The position numbers and the translations under genes were made by a program. A stretch of 37,475 bases of DNA from Clostridiales bacterium UBA5446 (GTDB taxonomy: Bacteria > Bacillota > Clostridia > Oscillospirales > Oscillospiraceae). The stretch lies in assembly GCA_002427465.1 (NCBI GenBank), contig DIRC01000001.1, positions 9,393 to 46,867 of the forward strand. Direction: 5' to 3'. The notes beneath the pieces are model-generated. The model was not told the DNA's origin and made no database searches. It worked only from the letters and a program-made list of their open reading frames with translations. Positions 7,708 to 15,881 of this stretch are shown here, piece after piece. Positions within the stretch are counted from its first letter, which is position 1. Each line of letters begins with the position of its first letter.

Positions 7708-8838
7708 ATGTGGTACTTAAAGACAGATACCTTTCTAATTCTTGCGGCGTTCTCCCTTCTGGCGGGGGCGCTGCGGCGCTATTGCCCGGCGAGGGTGTTT
7801 TCCGCCGTTCTTCCGGCGCTGTCCCTGGCCGTACTGTTTAGCATCAGCCGCAGGCTGTGCTGTTTTTATATCGCATATATCCTGCTGGGGGCAGGATGCG
7901 CAAGGCTGCTGAAAAAATGGCGGCGCGGGCTGCTGTTCGCGCTGCTTTCCCTGGGGGCCACGGTTCCCTTTTTCTTCAGCCGTCTGGACAGCTTCGGCAT
8001 ACAGCCGCCCTTTTTGTTTGTCAGCACCGGCATCGCCTTCGCGATGCTCAAGCTGATCGACGTTTTCTATTTCGTTTACTACGCGGATATGGAGATTGAT
8101 CCGTTCACATTCGCCAACTACATGCTGCTCCTGCCGGTTTTCACGGCTGGGCCGATATTCCGCTACCGGGATTTTCTGGTCACGCACAGCGCCCCCCTTA
8201 AAATCGACGCGGTCCTGTTCACGGAAAGCTTCGGGCGCATTGTCCGCGGCCTGTTTAAAAAGATCATCATCGCCCAGGCCGCCTCTCTGGCGATGGCCCG
8301 GCTCATGGCCATGAGCGAACACTGGTATGTCAGCCTCTGCGCAATTATTTGCAGCTACCTGATTTTGTATTTCGACCTGTCGGGCTACAGCGACATCGCC
8401 ATCGCCTTCGGCAGGCTGGCGGGCTACGACGTGCCGGAAAACTTCAAAAGGCCGTGGTCGGCGGCCAGCTTCACGCAGTTTTGGCGCTGCTGGCACGCTA
8501 CCCTCAGCGACTGGATTCGGGAGCATATCTATGTGGCCGTGGGCCGGCGCAGGCTTGGCCGCGGCGCGACCGCCGCTATCGCCATGGGGACGATGACTAT
8601 CATGGCGCTGTGGCACGGGTTCAACATCCCTTACCTGCTGGCGGGCGTCTATAACGGCGCGCTGCTGGCGGGGGAAAACCTGCTCGGCCTTACAACCGTC
8701 AGCCGCCGCAAGACGAAAAAGCCCGTCTACATCCTGCGCTGCGCCTGTGTAAACCTCCTGTTCGCCGTCAACACACTGGTTTTCACCCTGAATACCGAAC
8801 AGGTATTTTTTGTGCTGAGGGGGCTGACGCATAGATGA
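7708..8838 (+). CDS. dltB: DltB-like MBOAT O-acyltransferase
   Basis: This 376-residue polytopic membrane protein belongs to the MBOAT family. DltB-type landmarks are the FDLSGYSDIAIAFGRLAGYDVPENFKRP stretch (about residues 220-250), FWRCWHATLSDWIREHIY with conserved His263, and the catalytic histidine His303 in ALWHGF. In the Dlt pathway this protein moves the acyl group from the carrier protein across the membrane. A GGAG lies about 10 bases before the start, 6 bases after the GNAT stop. The downstream gene overlaps by ATGA, indicating translational coupling. Motifs and neighbours argue for DltB rather than alginate-type AlgI. Confidence 0.85.
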   Translation: MWYLKTDTFLILAAFSLLAGALRRYCPARVFSAVLPALSLAVLFSISRRLCCFYIAYILLGAGCARLLKKWRRGLLFALLSLGATVPFFFSRLDSFGIQPPFLFVSTGIAFAMLKLIDVFYFVYYADMEIDPFTFANYMLLLPVFTAGPIFRYRDFLVTHSAPLKIDAVLFTESFGRIVRGLFKKIIIAQAASLAMARLMAMSEHWYVSLCAIICSYLILYFDLSGYSDIAIAFGRLAGYDVPENFKRPWSAASFTQFWRCWHATLSDWIREHIYVAVGRRRLGRGATAAIAMGTMTIMALWHGFNIPYLLAGVYNGALLAGENLLGLTTVSRRKTKKPVYILRCACVNLLFAVNTLVFTLNTEQVFFVLRGLTHR

Positions 8839-9743
8839 CGAATGTTTTAAAAAAGGCCCGCGGCCTTGTTGAACCCCTGTTGCCAGTGCTGGCTGCCCTC
8901 GCGGCGTTCATCATCCTCGACACCCTTCTAGCCGCATGGGCCCCCGCCGAAAGCCTGCCCTATTTTCCCAAAAACGACTATGAAAAGGTCGTTTTATCCC
9001 ATGGGGGCGTCACGGAATATGATAAGGTCATCTTTGGAAATTCCACGTTGATCTCGTCTTATATTGAGGAACAAAGCCGATCCGGTTATGTCAATTTCGG
9101 GCTGGATTACGGCACCGTCAGCGATCTTTACGGGATGCTGACAAAGGGGTATCTCAGCGTGAAAAGCGAACTTGTGATCGACCTGAACTATTTTGTGCTC
9201 ATGGACACTTTGGAGACGAACCCCACTTATCCCTGGCATAGGGGCGCGCTGGAGCCCTACGTGTTTTTCCAGCGTGACCGGCTGTCTCCGGCCCTGACCG
9301 CCGCCTTTACGAACCTGCTGCATTTCCGGGACCCCCTGGCCCTCCCTCAATATCCGGACCTGAACAGAACCGTCTACCACGGCGTGATGACGGATCAGGA
9401 ACTGGCTGAAAAAATTACCGCCCACAAGGCGCTGTTCTGGGGCCTGGGGCCGGACAGTTATAAAAAGAACCTTGACGATCTGGGCGCCGTGGCAAAATGG
9501 TGCGCCGACAATGGCGTGCGGCTGCGCGTTTTCTGGGGGCCGTGGAACAATGATGTGGAAATGCCGGAAAACCCGGCCCGGATCACGGCGGCGGCAAACG
9601 CGGTTCTCGCCGAATACGGGATCGCGGCCGAGGATATGACCGGCTGTCTGGCACGCAAGTATTTTTACGATATCGGCCACCTGAATTACGAGTACGGGGC
9701 GGTTTATTTTACGGAGGCGTTGGACAAATGGCTGCTTTTCTAG
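8835..9743 (+). CDS. dltD: short DltD-like SGNH-type surface protein
   Basis: This 302-residue protein has one N-terminal membrane segment (about residues 13-33) and an outside domain with an SGNH-like layout: FGNSTL with Ser70 as the likely nucleophile and a C-terminal D-x-x-H pair (Asp279, His282) in DIGHLNYEYG. That agrees with DltD, the last transferase of D-alanylation, although DltD is usually about 400 residues, so this version is clearly shorter. Its ATG overlaps the MBOAT stop, and its 3' end overlaps the next small gene by 16 bases. Assignment rests on these motifs plus context; it could also be another SGNH acyltransferase of an MBOAT system. Confidence 0.7.
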   Translation: MTNVLKKARGLVEPLLPVLAALAAFIILDTLLAAWAPAESLPYFPKNDYEKVVLSHGGVTEYDKVIFGNSTLISSYIEEQSRSGYVNFGLDYGTVSDLYGMLTKGYLSVKSELVIDLNYFVLMDTLETNPTYPWHRGALEPYVFFQRDRLSPALTAAFTNLLHFRDPLALPQYPDLNRTVYHGVMTDQELAEKITAHKALFWGLGPDSYKKNLDDLGAVAKWCADNGVRLRVFWGPWNNDVEMPENPARITAAANAVLAEYGIAAEDMTGCLARKYFYDIGHLNYEYGAVYFTEALDKWLLF

Positions 9744-9871
9744 CGCGGATCAGAAAAAGTTTGGATTCCCCGGTGGGGCGTCTTGCCCTGGCGGTGGTTT
9801 ACGCCCTTATGATCGCCCTGATCCTGATCTTTTTCGACGGCAACGGCGAATTTATATACGAAGCGTTCTAG
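9728..9871 (+). CDS. dltX: DltX-like 47-residue membrane microprotein ending in FIYEAF
   Basis: This short gene is easily missed. It begins inside the end of the dltD-like gene (16-base overlap, different frame). The product has a basic N-terminus (RIRK), one membrane helix (about residues 19-36) and a short C-terminal tail ending in FIYEAF followed by the stop. DltX proteins have this plan and a C-terminal F-x-Y-x-x-F motif (for example FIYNEF in Staphylococcus aureus, from memory), whose tyrosine is proposed to take the D-alanyl group from DltB. Tyr44 is the matching residue here. DltX is normally encoded before dltA; here it closes the operon. A GGAC is the only weak ribosome site, so translation is probably coupled to dltD. 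Confidence 0.85.
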   Translation: MAAFLARIRKSLDSPVGRLALAVVYALMIALILIFFDGNGEFIYEAF

Positions 9872-9924
9872 CCGCAAGCCGGTATAAAGGGGTGGCACAG
9901 CTTCAAGGCGCTTGACGCCATAGA

Positions 9925-9962
9925 CGCCCGGGGGCGGAAATTCTCCTCCGGGCGCTCCTTTT
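9925..9962 (+). terminator. possible intrinsic terminator of the lipoprotein-dlt unit
   Basis: A GC-rich hairpin of about 10 bp with one G-T pair (CGCCCGG with CCGGGCG at its base) is followed by CTCCTTTT. The T-run is short, so the call is moderate. Confidence 0.5.
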
Positions 9963-9971
9963 CCCGAGGTC

Positions 9972-9987
9972 GCCCCCCCGGGGGGGC
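9972..9987. repeat. 16-bp C7G7 palindrome
   Basis: GCCCCCCCGGGGGGGC is a perfect palindrome with no loop, 10 bases beyond the hairpin that ends the dlt-like unit and about 20 bases before the putative promoter of the next gene. Its role is unknown. Confidence 0.6.
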
Positions 9988-10008
9988 CTGCCGGAAAAAC
10001 CTGCCTCC

Positions 10009-10036
10009 TTGCGCCTCTGGGGGTAATTACTATTTA
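10009..10036 (+). promoter_or_regulatory. possible SigA promoter of the LtaS-like gene
   Basis: TTGCGC and TATTTA are separated by 16 bases, 17 bases before the start codon. The -10 box is imperfect. Confidence 0.35.
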
Positions 10037-10052
10037 TTTTTCGAGGATTTAG

Positions 10053-12044
10053 GTGTATGATGGGTTCATGAATATGCTTAAAACGCGAAAGCCGCAAATC
10101 ATCAAAAAAATAGAATATTTTCTTTTCCCAATCTGTCTTCTCGCTCTGGCCGCCCTTCACGCTCTGGACGCCATTGGTCCATACGATCTTGCCATAACCC
10201 TGGCCGCCGTGCTTCTTTTCGGAGCGGCGGCCATTGGTCTGCGGCGGGCGGGGGGCGAACGCTACGCGTTCATCCCCGCCCTTCTCCTGGCCGCCGTGGT
10301 CTTATACGTCGCCTCCGCCCTTATGGCCACGGGCAGCTTTACCTGGCATTCCGATACCGCCGCTCTCCTCCAGGTTATGGGACTGCTCTGCACCATCTGC
10401 CTTTTTCTGTTTCTCTATGCCCTGACAGGCAGGCTCCTGCCGACGATCGTCTCCGGCAGCGCCGTCAGCCTGCTTTTTGGCGGCGCAAACTGTATGATGA
10501 TGCAATTTCGGGGCAGGCTGTTTTTGGTAGGGGACCTTTCCGCCCTCCGCACGGCGGTGAACGTGGCCGGAACCTACAGCCTTGATATTTCAGCCGCTTT
10601 TGTTCTGGCCGCGCTTTTATCCCTTGTCGGCTGCCTGCTGGCAATATCCCTGGGCGGCAAGCCGGATTTGGGCAAGAAAGAGCGGCTCGTCACCCGGGGC
10701 GCCGCCCTCGCCTGCGCCGGGATTTACACCATGGCCGTATTTTACGGCGGCATCTTCGAGACTAACGGCATCCGCCTGACTTGGAACGAGAACGATTTTG
10801 AGGAAAGCCCGGTGCTCTATTTCGTCGAATCCATCAGGTCAATGAACGTGGATCAGCCCGAGGGGTACTCAAAAGAGGCCCTGGCGGCCATCTCCGCCGA
10901 AAGCGCCCTTCCGGTCGGCGGGAAGAAACCTCATGTGATCGCCATCATGAACGAGGCCTTTTCCGACCTGCGGCGGATCGGCGATTTTGAGACAAATGTG
11001 GAAATCACACCCTTTATCGACGGCCTGACGGAGAACACCGTCCGCGGGGCCGTGTATTCCTCGGTGTTCGGCGGCAGTACCGCCAACAGCGAGTTCGAGC
11101 TTCTCACGGGCATGACCATGGCCTTCATCCCAAAAGGCGCCGCGCCGTACCAGTCTTACATAAAATACGAGAAAGACAGTCTGGTCTCCGTACTGGAGGC
11201 CCAGGGCTACACCTCCGCCGCCCTGCATCCCTACGACGCTTCCGGCTGGAACAGGGAGGCCGTCTACGACTGCTTCGGCTTTGACGAGGTGCGCTTCATC
11301 GACGAATTCCAGAATAAACGCTATCTGCGCGGGTATGTAACGGACGAAAGCAATTTTGAAAACCTGATCGGGCGCTATGAAGCGCGGAACGAGGGGGAGC
11401 GGCTGTTTCTATTCAACATTACGATGCAGAACCATGGCAGCTATAAATCCGAGAGCTATGAGTCCACCGTGTCCATCTCCGGGCATGAGGGCGAGTTTCC
11501 CCAGGCGGAGCAATACCTCTCCCTGCTGCGGGAAACCGACAAAGCCGTAAATGAACTCATCACCTATTTCTCGCGGCAGGACGAGCCGGTGGTGATCCTG
11601 TTTTTCGGCGACCACCAGCCGGCGCTGGAGACCGAGTTTTACGACATGCTCTACGGCAAAACGGCGGATGAGCTGTCCCTGGAGGAAATGCAGCGCAAAT
11701 ACCTGACGCCGTTTTTCATATGGGCAAATTACGACATTGACGAGGCCGACGCGGGCCTGACTTCAATCAATTACCTCTCTCCGATGCTGTTGCGGGCAGC
11801 CGGGCTGGAAGGCTCCGATTTTGAGGCTTTTCTGCTGGATCTTCAGGCCCAATGGCCTGTCCTCAACGCCTATGGCTGCGTGAACGCCTCCGGCGAACAT
11901 CTTCCCTTGGAAAGCGACGAAGCTGCGGAAAGCGGCAGCCTCGGAAATTACCGGATTCTGCAATACAACTATCTTTTCGATACCACGGGCTATCGCAAAG
12001 ACTTTTTTAGCCTTGACGCCGCCGGTGCACCGGCCTCTGAATAA
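10053..12044 (+). CDS. LTA synthase-like membrane sulfatase-fold protein
   Basis: The protein has about five N-terminal membrane helices (residues 15-230) and a large outside domain of the alkaline phosphatase/sulfatase superfamily. Family motifs are a metal-binding glutamate in IAIMNEAFSD, the catalytic threonine in GGSTANSEFE (Thr343), QNHGSY, and FFGDHQPAL. This is the LtaS-type plan: transfer of glycerol-phosphate or a related head group to a growing surface polymer. The GTG start has GAGGA 5 bases upstream; an ATG 15 bases later is an alternative. Its place right after the dlt-like genes suggests that its polymer could be their acceptor. The substrate could also be another phospho-head-group transfer. 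Confidence 0.8.
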   Translation: MYDGFMNMLKTRKPQIIKKIEYFLFPICLLALAALHALDAIGPYDLAITLAAVLLFGAAAIGLRRAGGERYAFIPALLLAAVVLYVASALMATGSFTWHSDTAALLQVMGLLCTICLFLFLYALTGRLLPTIVSGSAVSLLFGGANCMMMQFRGRLFLVGDLSALRTAVNVAGTYSLDISAAFVLAALLSLVGCLLAISLGGKPDLGKKERLVTRGAALACAGIYTMAVFYGGIFETNGIRLTWNENDFEESPVLYFVESIRSMNVDQPEGYSKEALAAISAESALPVGGKKPHVIAIMNEAFSDLRRIGDFETNVEITPFIDGLTENTVRGAVYSSVFGGSTANSEFELLTGMTMAFIPKGAAPYQSYIKYEKDSLVSVLEAQGYTSAALHPYDASGWNREAVYDCFGFDEVRFIDEFQNKRYLRGYVTDESNFENLIGRYEARNEGERLFLFNITMQNHGSYKSESYESTVSISGHEGEFPQAEQYLSLLRETDKAVNELITYFSRQDEPVVILFFGDHQPALETEFYDMLYGKTADELSLEEMQRKYLTPFFIWANYDIDEADAGLTSINYLSPMLLRAAGLEGSDFEAFLLDLQAQWPVLNAYGCVNASGEHLPLESDEAAESGSLGNYRILQYNYLFDTTGYRKDFFSLDAAGAPASE

Positions 12045-12045
12045 G

Positions 12046-12906
12046 ATGAAAAATAATAAAAAAGATCTTATTTTAATTGCGAATGAAGACGGCGGCCTGC
12101 TGAACTGTGTCCGCCGGGAACTGCCGCATCTGCCCGGTGGACGGATAAAATCCTTTCTGGAGCACCGTCAGATCTCCGTGGACGGTTTCGTGACCAGCCG
12201 GTTCGATTATCCGGTAAGGCGCGGGCAGACCATAAGAATCGCCCTGTCCGGCGGGCGCGCGTCCCGCTCCCCCCTGGAGATCGTTTATGAGGACGGCGAC
12301 CTGCTGGCCGTCAACAAGCCGGCGGGGCTGCTCACCGTAGCCACGGATACAGAAAAGGAACTGACGGCATACCGGCTGCTGAAGGACGGCGGCACTGGGC
12401 CTGTTTTTGTGGTGCACCGACTTGACCGGGACACCTCCGGCGTACTCCTGTTCGCGAAAAGCGCGGAGATACGCGACGCGCTGCAGCGCGGGTGGGACGA
12501 GACCCGCCGAAGGGAATACCTGGCCGTCTGCGAGGGGATATTCTCGGAAAAAACAGGTCGCTGCGATACTTTTCTGCGAGAGACAGCCGCCCACGTGGTC
12601 TATTCCGCGGCGGGAACCGCCGGAAAGCGCGCAGTAACCCGCTACACCGTCATTAAGGAAAATGCGGGCTTTTCGCTTTTGCGCGTCCTGATCGAGACGG
12701 GCCGCAAAAATCAGATAAGGGTGCATATGAAGGAGCTGGGCCACCCCATCGTGGGAGACCGGAAATACGGCGCTTCGGGAAATCCTTTGAAGCGGCTCGG
12801 CCTTCACGCCCGCTGCCTGGAGATCACCCATCCCCGCACCGGGGCGCTCCTTTCCATTGAAGCGGAACCCGGCAGGGATTTTCGCCTTCCCCGGCCGGGC
12901 AGGTAA
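12046..12906 (+). CDS. RluA-family RNA pseudouridine synthase
   Basis: An N-terminal S4-like RNA-binding region (about residues 20-80) is followed by a pseudouridine synthase domain with the catalytic aspartate in VHRLDRDTSG, a GRKNQIRVHM segment and a C-terminal LHARCLEITHP stretch, all typical of RluA/RluD enzymes that modify ribosomal RNA. Length (286 residues) is normal. The ATG one base after the previous stop is chosen because earlier in-frame codons fall inside the LtaS-like gene; there is no clear ribosome site, so coupling to the upstream gene is likely. The modified position cannot be told. Confidence 0.85.
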   Translation: MKNNKKDLILIANEDGGLLNCVRRELPHLPGGRIKSFLEHRQISVDGFVTSRFDYPVRRGQTIRIALSGGRASRSPLEIVYEDGDLLAVNKPAGLLTVATDTEKELTAYRLLKDGGTGPVFVVHRLDRDTSGVLLFAKSAEIRDALQRGWDETRRREYLAVCEGIFSEKTGRCDTFLRETAAHVVYSAAGTAGKRAVTRYTVIKENAGFSLLRVLIETGRKNQIRVHMKELGHPIVGDRKYGASGNPLKRLGLHARCLEITHPRTGALLSIEAEPGRDFRLPRPGR

Positions 12907-12923
12907 GATCCGGGCAACTTCAT

Positions 12924-12966
12924 AAAAACGTCCCCGGCGGAAAGGATTCCGACGGGGACGTTTTTT
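12924..12966. terminator. bidirectional terminator between the pseudouridine synthase gene and glyA
   Basis: AAAAACGTCCCC pairs with GGGGACGTTTTT around a partly paired loop, with runs of A on one side and T on the other. It lies between convergent genes and can serve both strands. Confidence 0.85.
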
Positions 12967-12989
12967 ATCATTTATCCGTATTTGAAAAA

Positions 12990-14225
12990 TCAGTCGTCCA
13001 GGGGAAATCGCTCGCACAAGGAAATCGCTTCCTCCCTGACCGCCTCGACGGCCGTTTCCCCCGTGTCCATCAGGCGGACGATCATTTCACCGATCTGCTT
13101 CATCTCCCGTTCCTTCATGCCCCGGGTAGTGACCGCCGGCGTACCGAAGCGCACGCCGCTGGCCTGGGTCGGCGGCAGGGTCTCGAAGGGGATGGTGTTC
13201 TTATTGGCCGTGATGTTGGCGCTGTCCAGCAGCTTCTGCATCTCGGCGCCGGTCTTTCCTTTGGCCGTCACATCCGCCAGCATCAGATGGTTGTCGGTTC
13301 CGCCGGAGACAATACGAACCCCGCCCGACATCAGCGTATCCGCCAGCGCCGCGGCGTTTTTGACCACCTGCTCCTGGTATACCTTAAATTCCGGCTGCAT
13401 GGCTTCCTTGAAGCAAACAGCCTTGCCGGCGATCACATGCATGAGCGGGCCGCCCTGGCTGCCGGGAAAAACGGCGCTGTCGATCTTCTTTTTCAGCGCC
13501 TCTTTGCACAGGATGATCGCTCCGCGGGGCCCCCGCAGAGTTTTATGGGTCGTGGAGGTCACCACGTCGGCATAGGGTACCGGCGAAGGGTGCGCCCCCG
13601 CGGCCACCAGCCCGCCGATGTGGGCCATGTCCACGAACAGATATGCGCCCACCTGGTCGCAGATTTCCCGCATACGCTTAAAGTCAATTATGCGGGAATA
13701 AGCCGAAGCGCCGGCGATGATCATTTTCGGCCGGCATTCCTGCGCCCGGCGGAGAACCTCGTCATAATCAATCTGCTCGGTTTCCCGATTAACGCCGTAA
13801 AAGTGGGCCTGGAAGTACTTGCCGGTGATGGAGGCTGGAGAGCCGTGAGTCAGATGCCCGCCATGGGAAAGATCCATGCCCAAAAAAGCGTCGCCCGGCT
13901 TCATAAGCGCCAGATAAACGGCAACATTTGCCTGGGAACCGGAATGGGGCTGCACATTGGCGTGCTCGGCGCCAAAAAGGGCTTTGGCGCGTTCGATGGC
14001 AATGCTTTCCACCATGTCCACATATTCACACCCGCCGTAAAACCGCCTGCCGGGGTATCCCTCGGCATATTTGTTTGTCAGATGGCTGCCGACAGCCTCC
14101 ATCACAGCTTTGGAAACAAAATTCTCCGAAGCGATAAGTTCCAGGTGCGTTCGCTGCCTTTCAATCTCCAGCGCCATTGCGCCGAATACTTCACTGTCGA
14201 CCCTGCGAATATGCTCGTAATCCAT
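12990..14225 (-). CDS. glyA: serine hydroxymethyltransferase
   Basis: The 411-residue product has the PLP enzyme landmarks: LIASENFVS near the N-terminus, YAEGYPGRRFYGGCE, DMAHIGGL, the PLP-lysine motif STTHKTLRGPRG and a final PPTQASGVRFGTPAVTTRG segment. It interconverts serine and glycine with tetrahydrofolate in the cytoplasm. The ATG at 14225 is chosen because GGAGG precedes it by 5 bases; the frame is open 15 bases further. The gene stands alone, transcribed toward the pseudouridine synthase gene with a shared terminator between them. Confidence 0.97.
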   Translation of the reverse strand: MDYEHIRRVDSEVFGAMALEIERQRTHLELIASENFVSKAVMEAVGSHLTNKYAEGYPGRRFYGGCEYVDMVESIAIERAKALFGAEHANVQPHSGSQANVAVYLALMKPGDAFLGMDLSHGGHLTHGSPASITGKYFQAHFYGVNRETEQIDYDEVLRRAQECRPKMIIAGASAYSRIIDFKRMREICDQVGAYLFVDMAHIGGLVAAGAHPSPVPYADVVTSTTHKTLRGPRGAIILCKEALKKKIDSAVFPGSQGGPLMHVIAGKAVCFKEAMQPEFKVYQEQVVKNAAALADTLMSGGVRIVSGGTDNHLMLADVTAKGKTGAEMQKLLDSANITANKNTIPFETLPPTQASGVRFGTPAVTTRGMKEREMKQIGEMIVRLMDTGETAVEAVREEAISLCERFPLDD

Positions 14226-14279
14226 CTCTACCTCCGGCAAAATTGAATTTATATGTCTTTTTTCGCCCTTATATCAGAT

Positions 14280-14306
14280 ATTATATCATTTTTAAATTCC
14301 AGGCAA
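14280..14306 (-). promoter_or_regulatory. probable glyA promoter (extended -10)
   Basis: On the minus strand TTGCCT and TATAAT lie 15 bases apart and the -10 is preceded by TGA, giving an extended -10 element, about 55 bases before the glyA start. Confidence 0.5.
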
Positions 14307-14411
14307 GTCACAGAAATCACGAATAAAACCACATCCGTCGGCATTCGCTTGGCGTTGATGCCTATTCGCCGAAAGAGTCCCGAAGATTTCCAAAATCTGT
14401 TCAACAAGTCA

Positions 14412-14440
14412 TTGAACACCCGGGGGGCATATGTTATTCT
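14412..14440 (+). promoter_or_regulatory. probable SigA promoter of the four-gene membrane/M20 operon
   Basis: TTGAAC and TATTCT are separated by 17 bases, and the start codon of the first gene is 25 bases further on. The rest of the 240-base gap between this and glyA holds only the two divergent promoters. Confidence 0.5.
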
Positions 14441-14465
14441 GTCACAAAGAAGGAAGGTGAATGAT

Positions 14466-15203
14466 ATGTCCCGCATATTCGATCCCAATAACGCGTTCAT
14501 GTATGGCGTCGTAGCAGTGATCATCCTGTTTGTCATCTCCATGTCCGTCCGTTTCATCGCGATGGCTTGGAAACGGGCGAAAAAGCTGGGCATCAGCTCT
14601 GCCGTTCTCAGAAAAACCGCTGTTTCCGCCGCGATTTTTACCATTGCTCCGGCAGTATCCATTCTGCTTGGCGTGATTGCGCTTTCAAAATCCCTGGGCT
14701 TTCCTCTGCCCTGGCTGCGGCTGTCTGTCATCGGCGCGCTGACCTACGAGGCCCCCGCCGCCGCCAGCGCCGCTTCCGCAATCGGATATGATCTCTCCCG
14801 GCTAATCCTCGATCCGGAGGTCTTCGCCTCAATTGCCTGGGTCATGACCCTGGGCATCATCCCGGGCATGATCCTGGTGCCCGTGTTCGGCAAAAAAATT
14901 GAAAACGGCCTTATCCGCCTCCGTGCCAGGGACGCACGCTGGGGCCAGCTGTTCATGACCGCCCTTTTTCTGGGCATGATCAGCGCCTTTCTCGGCATGG
15001 TGTTTGCCACCGTCACGGAAGGGCTTACAGGCTGGATCCCGTTTTTCGTCATGACGGCGGCTGCCGGCCTCATGTGCCTGTGCGCCGTATTCGTGAAGGT
15101 TCTGAAATGGAAGTGGATGGAGGATTACGCCCTTCCCATCAGTATGCTGGGCGGCATGGCCCTGTCCTTGCCCATCACGAACCTGGTTAACACCCTGCTG
15201 TAA
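14466..15203 (+). CDS. multi-pass membrane protein, resembles DUF5058
   Basis: This 245-residue protein has about six membrane helices and features I associate with the DUF5058 family: an RAKKLGIS loop, a WLRLSVIGALTYEAPAA segment and an AWVMTLGIIPGMI helix. It starts at the ATG after AAGGAAGG; a much longer open frame upstream lacks a membrane signal and a ribosome site. It is the first gene of an operon with a second membrane protein, an M20 peptidase and an MFS transporter. A transport role is likely from context, but no substrate is known. Confidence 0.65.
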   Translation: MSRIFDPNNAFMYGVVAVIILFVISMSVRFIAMAWKRAKKLGISSAVLRKTAVSAAIFTIAPAVSILLGVIALSKSLGFPLPWLRLSVIGALTYEAPAAASAASAIGYDLSRLILDPEVFASIAWVMTLGIIPGMILVPVFGKKIENGLIRLRARDARWGQLFMTALFLGMISAFLGMVFATVTEGLTGWIPFFVMTAAAGLMCLCAVFVKVLKWKWMEDYALPISMLGGMALSLPITNLVNTLL

Positions 15204-15217
15204 GGAGGCGCAACTGG

Positions 15218-15880
15218 ATGAAAGAAAACAAATCTTTCCGTGATTACGAGCATTTTGTCGGCCGCATATGGATGCTGACCGGCTTGGTTCTTCTGCTGGC
15301 CGTGCCGGCTTCCATCGGCGTTGTCTATTCCGCGTGGCCGCCCCTGGCCTGGATACTTAAAGGGCTGCTGGGCGTAGTCCCGATTTACTGGACCATTGCC
15401 GTAATCGAGGTGCTGACCTATGTGCCGATGCTGGGCACGGGCGGCTCCTATCTTGGCTTCTTCACCGGAAACCTGACGAGTCTCAAGGTGCCCTGCGCCC
15501 TGAACGCCATGGAAGCGGCCAAGGCGGAGCCCGGAACCGAGGAAGGAGAGGTCATCTCCACAATTGCCATCGGCGTTTCCGCCCTTGTCACCACGGCGGT
15601 GATCGCCGCCGGCGTGCTCCTGCTGTCCCAGATCCGGGATTTTATCGAATCGCCGCTGCTCCAGCCCGCCTTCGATAATATTCTTCCCGCGCTTTTCGGC
15701 CCTCTTGCGGTGGTCTACGTGTCAAAAAACTGGAAAATCGCCGCCGCGCCGCTGATTTTTATGATTGTGCTGTTCATCTGCGTCCCGGCCCTGGCCAGTT
15801 CCGTAGGCGTTCTTGTTCCCGTGGGCGCCGGTATCGCCATCGGCGCGGCCAGGCTGCTGTATAAGAAAGGTCTGGTGTAA
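15218..15880 (+). CDS. multi-pass membrane protein of unknown function
   Basis: This 220-residue protein has about six hydrophobic segments and two glycine-rich stretches, GTGGSYLGFFTGNLTSLK and VGVLVPVGAGIAIGA. I do not recognise the family. It starts 14 bases after the DUF5058-like gene, behind AAGGAGG, and ends one base before the M20 peptidase gene. The constant size and spacing suggest that it and the upstream protein are two halves of one transporter. Confidence 0.7.
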   Translation: MKENKSFRDYEHFVGRIWMLTGLVLLLAVPASIGVVYSAWPPLAWILKGLLGVVPIYWTIAVIEVLTYVPMLGTGGSYLGFFTGNLTSLKVPCALNAMEAAKAEPGTEEGEVISTIAIGVSALVTTAVIAAGVLLLSQIRDFIESPLLQPAFDNILPALFGPLAVVYVSKNWKIAAAPLIFMIVLFICVPALASSVGVLVPVGAGIAIGAARLLYKKGLV

Positions 15881-15881
15881 T

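Noticed and set aside
7735..8832. Open frame antisense to the MBOAT gene
   Set aside because: The product is Gln/Arg-rich and the reverse of hydrophobic helices, as expected of a shadow.
13287..14246. Open frame antisense to glyA
   Set aside because: glyA is unambiguous on the other strand; this frame has no protein-like features.
14226..14465. Riboswitch or leader RNA upstream of glyA or the membrane operon
   Set aside because: No recognisable conserved aptamer pattern or terminator-antiterminator pair was seen; the gap is explained by divergent promoters.
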